A DNA stretch of 7,606 nucleotides. It comes from Lamprobacter sp046541315. Lineage in GTDB: Bacteria; Pseudomonadota; Gammaproteobacteria; Chromatiales; Chromatiaceae. Location: assembly GCF_046541315.1 (NCBI RefSeq), contig NZ_JBKHDN010000137.1, positions 1 to 7,606 of the forward strand. The letters run 5' to 3'. Shown here piece by piece: positions 6,390 through 7,606 of the stretch (positions are counted from its first letter, which is position 1; every line of letters starts with the position of its first letter). The notes under the pieces were generated by a model that was not told the DNA's origin, searched no databases, and saw only the letters and a program-made list of their open reading frames with translations. The position numbers were made by a program, and so were the translations under genes.

Positions 6390-6399
6390 CGAGCGCGCC

Positions 6400-7041
6400 T
6401 CAGCCATCCAGCATCGCGCGCAGCCGCGCCTGCTCGCGCGCCGCCTGTCGCGGGGTGCGCAGGCGTTCGGCCTTGACGATCGCGTCCAGATCGCCGAGCG
6501 CCTGCGCGAACCGGTCATTGACCACGAGATACGCGTATTCGCCCCAGTGCGACAGTTCATCGCGCGCCTTGGCCATGCGCTCTCCGATGACCGCGTCGCT
6601 ATCCTGCCCGCGCCCACGCAGCCGCTCTTCCAACGCCGCCAGCGAGGGCGGCGCGATGAAGATCGACACCGCCTCGGGAAACCGCTCGCGGACCTGGCGC
6701 GCGCCCTGCCAATCGATCTCGAGCAGCAGATCCTGGCCGCGTTCGAGCGTCTCGCGCAGCGAGGATTCGGCCGTGCCATAGGCGTTATCGAAGACCCGCG
6801 CATACTCGATGAAGGCGCCTTCGGCGACCATCTGCTCGAAGCGCGCGCGATCGACGAAATGATAGTGCTTGCCATCGACCTCGCCCGGGCGCCGCGCGCG
6901 AGTGGTGTAGGAGACCGAGAGCGTCAGCGCCGGATCACGCTCGAGCAGCGCGGCAACCAGGCTGGTCTTGCCGGCCCCCGAGGGGGCCGAGACGACGAAC
7001 AGGAGACCTTTGGACGCGGGGGACGCGGGGGCTGCGGGCAT
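6400..7041 (-). CDS. gmk: Guanylate kinase
   Basis: A 213-residue cytoplasmic kinase (207 in E. coli) that converts GMP and ATP to GDP and ADP, an essential step in GTP and (p)ppGpp precursor supply. The ATP-binding P-loop APSGAGKT is at 19-26. GMP-binding residues lie in SYTTRARRPGE (44-54), in IEY (78-80) and in YGT (88-90), with EIDWQGA at 108-114. A mobile-lid Arg-rich segment lies near 137-145. The first ten residues are an Ala/Pro/Ser lead-in of no obvious role. The ATG at 7041 is supported by AGGA (complement of 7048-7051) six bases upstream. A good promoter lies about 60 bp upstream. rpoZ and spoT lie downstream on the same strand, but after 379 bp. It is divergent from the aminotransferase gene. 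Confidence 0.97.
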   Translation of the reverse strand: MPAAPASPASKGLLFVVSAPSGAGKTSLVAALLERDPALTLSVSYTTRARRPGEVDGKHYHFVDRARFEQMVAEGAFIEYARVFDNAYGTAESSLRETLERGQDLLLEIDWQGARQVRERFPEAVSIFIAPPSLAALEERLRGRGQDSDAVIGERMAKARDELSHWGEYAYLVVNDRFAQALGDLDAIVKAERLRTPRQAAREQARLRAMLDG

Positions 7042-7097
7042 GGGGGTTCCTATGCGGATCGGGACGCGCCGGGGTGGGACGACGGCTGAGATGAACG

Positions 7098-7126
7098 ATT
7101 ATAACGATGGCGGGCCGAGCAGTCAG
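7098..7126 (-). promoter_or_regulatory. Sigma70-type promoter for gmk
   Basis: On the minus strand CTGACT (complement of 7121-7126, four of six to TTGACA) is followed after 17 bp by a perfect TATAAT (complement of 7098-7103). Transcription would start near 7091, leaving a leader of about 50 nt that includes the gmk Shine-Dalgarno sequence. The -10 region is nearly palindromic (TTATAA), so it also reads TATAAC on the plus strand at 7100-7105, but no -35 supports a plus-strand promoter there. Confidence 0.6.
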
Positions 7127-7216
7127 ACCTGGCGTGCAGGCCCAAGCCTATGCGCGTGGCATCGCGATCGCGGTGCTGTCATCATGGCGGCTTCCGCCAC
7201 TGATCGGCCCACATCC

Positions 7217-7606
7217 ATGCACCCGGACTTCGACCTCGACCCTGACCTGCTCTATCTCAACCACGCCGCGATCGCGCCCTGGCCGCAACGCACGGTCGCG
7301 GCGGTCACGCGCTTTGCCGCCGAGCAGGGCCGGCTCGGCTCGCAACGCTATCCGGCCTGGCTCGAGGTCGAACAGCGGCTGCGCGAACGCGCGGCGCGGC
7401 TGATCGGGGCCGGCTCGGCGCAAGACATCGCCCTTTTGAAGAGCACCTCGGAAGGACTCTCGTTCGTCGCCCAGGGACTGGATTGGCGCGCGGGCGACAA
7501 CATCGTCAGTATCGCCCAGGAGTTCCCCTCCAACCGCATCGTCTGGGAGACATTGGCCGAACGCGGGGTGGAGTTGCGCACCCTGGATCTCGCCGTCAGC
7601 GAGGGG
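7217..7606 (+). CDS. Class V aminotransferase (cysteine desulfurase/isopenicillin N epimerase-like), C-terminus cut off
   Basis: The first 130 residues of a PLP-dependent fold-type I enzyme of the class V aminotransferase superfamily. LYLNHAAIAPWP at 12-23 is the typical N-terminal substrate-loop motif of this group. STSEGLS at 76-82 corresponds to the cofactor-phosphate turn, and EFPSN at 102-106 is the next conserved strand and loop. The PLP lysine lies beyond the window, so the reaction (desulfurase, selenocysteine lyase, epimerase or another) cannot be decided; homology to SufS/CsdA-like proteins alone does not prove desulfurase activity. The start is uncertain. The ATG at 7217 places ten residues before the first conserved motif, as usual in the family, but lacks a clear Shine-Dalgarno sequence. 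In-frame ATGs at 7184, 7091 and 7052 also exist, the last two overlapping the gmk promoter and leader. It is divergent from gmk. Confidence 0.85.
   Translation, partial: MHPDFDLDPDLLYLNHAAIAPWPQRTVAAVTRFAAEQGRLGSQRYPAWLEVEQRLRERAARLIGAGSAQDIALLKSTSEGLSFVAQGLDWRAGDNIVSIAQEFPSNRIVWETLAERGVELRTLDLAVSEG

Larger units (their letters stand above)
6021..6399. other. 379-bp gap between gmk and rpoZ, rich in inverted repeats, no credible gene
   Basis: No reading frame here resembles a protein; those that exist are short and Arg-rich. The gap holds the rpoZ ribosome binding site, a -10-like element and at least five separate inverted repeats. Besides those listed separately there are CGGGC/GCCCG with a 3-nt loop at 6215-6227, CGCC/GGCG with a 4-nt loop at 6321-6332 and GCGCA-A-TGCGC at 6301-6311. 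A tRNA or known riboswitch was not recognised. On the minus strand this is the region downstream of gmk and upstream of rpoZ, so the structures may act in the 3' end of gmk mRNA or in the 5' leader of rpoZ-spoT. Confidence 0.6.

Overview
The window is a stretch of ordinary chromosomal housekeeping genes from a high-GC bacterium. The gene set and the order gmk-rpoZ-spoT are typical of Gammaproteobacteria. The high GC content and protein flavour would suit a Chromatiales-type (purple sulfur bacterium) lineage, but that narrower placement is inference, because no rRNA or lineage-specific gene is present. I found no transposase, CRISPR array, phage gene, toxin-antitoxin pair, tRNA or rRNA.

Layout. 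The minus-strand pepN (aminopeptidase N) enters from the left edge and starts at 1817. After a 184-bp divergent gap come three plus-strand genes: grxC (glutaredoxin 3, 2002-2280), an hslR/Hsp15-like S4-domain gene (2360-2785), and a cysteine-rich conserved hypothetical (2870-3331). The last of these converges on spoT (minus, 3338-5728) across only 6 bp. A perfect palindrome there holds both stop codons. spoT follows rpoZ (RNA polymerase omega, 5742-6020) by 13 nt, so the two probably form one operon. A 379-bp gap rich in inverted repeats separates rpoZ from the upstream gmk (guanylate kinase, 6400-7041), which has a convincing sigma70-type promoter at 7098-7126. A plus-strand class V aminotransferase gene starts near 7217 and runs off the right edge.

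How the genes relate. gmk, rpoZ and spoT connect guanine nucleotide metabolism and RNA polymerase to the (p)ppGpp stringent response. Gmk makes GDP from GMP. SpoT makes (p)ppGpp from GDP/GTP and also degrades it. Omega forms part of a ppGpp-binding site on RNA polymerase in E. coli. grxC (thiol redox) and hslR (rescue of stalled 50S subunits) are stress-related functions; their joint transcription is possible but not shown. PepN completes peptide breakdown.

The points most worth a second look are small. They are a 28-bp imperfect direct repeat with a hairpin between grxC and hslR, the palindrome shared by two convergent stop codons, the unexplained six-cysteine hypothetical protein, the hairpin-rich gmk-rpoZ gap, and an Ala/Pro/Ser-rich N-terminal extension on SpoT. 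I do not see strong evidence for a new biological system here.
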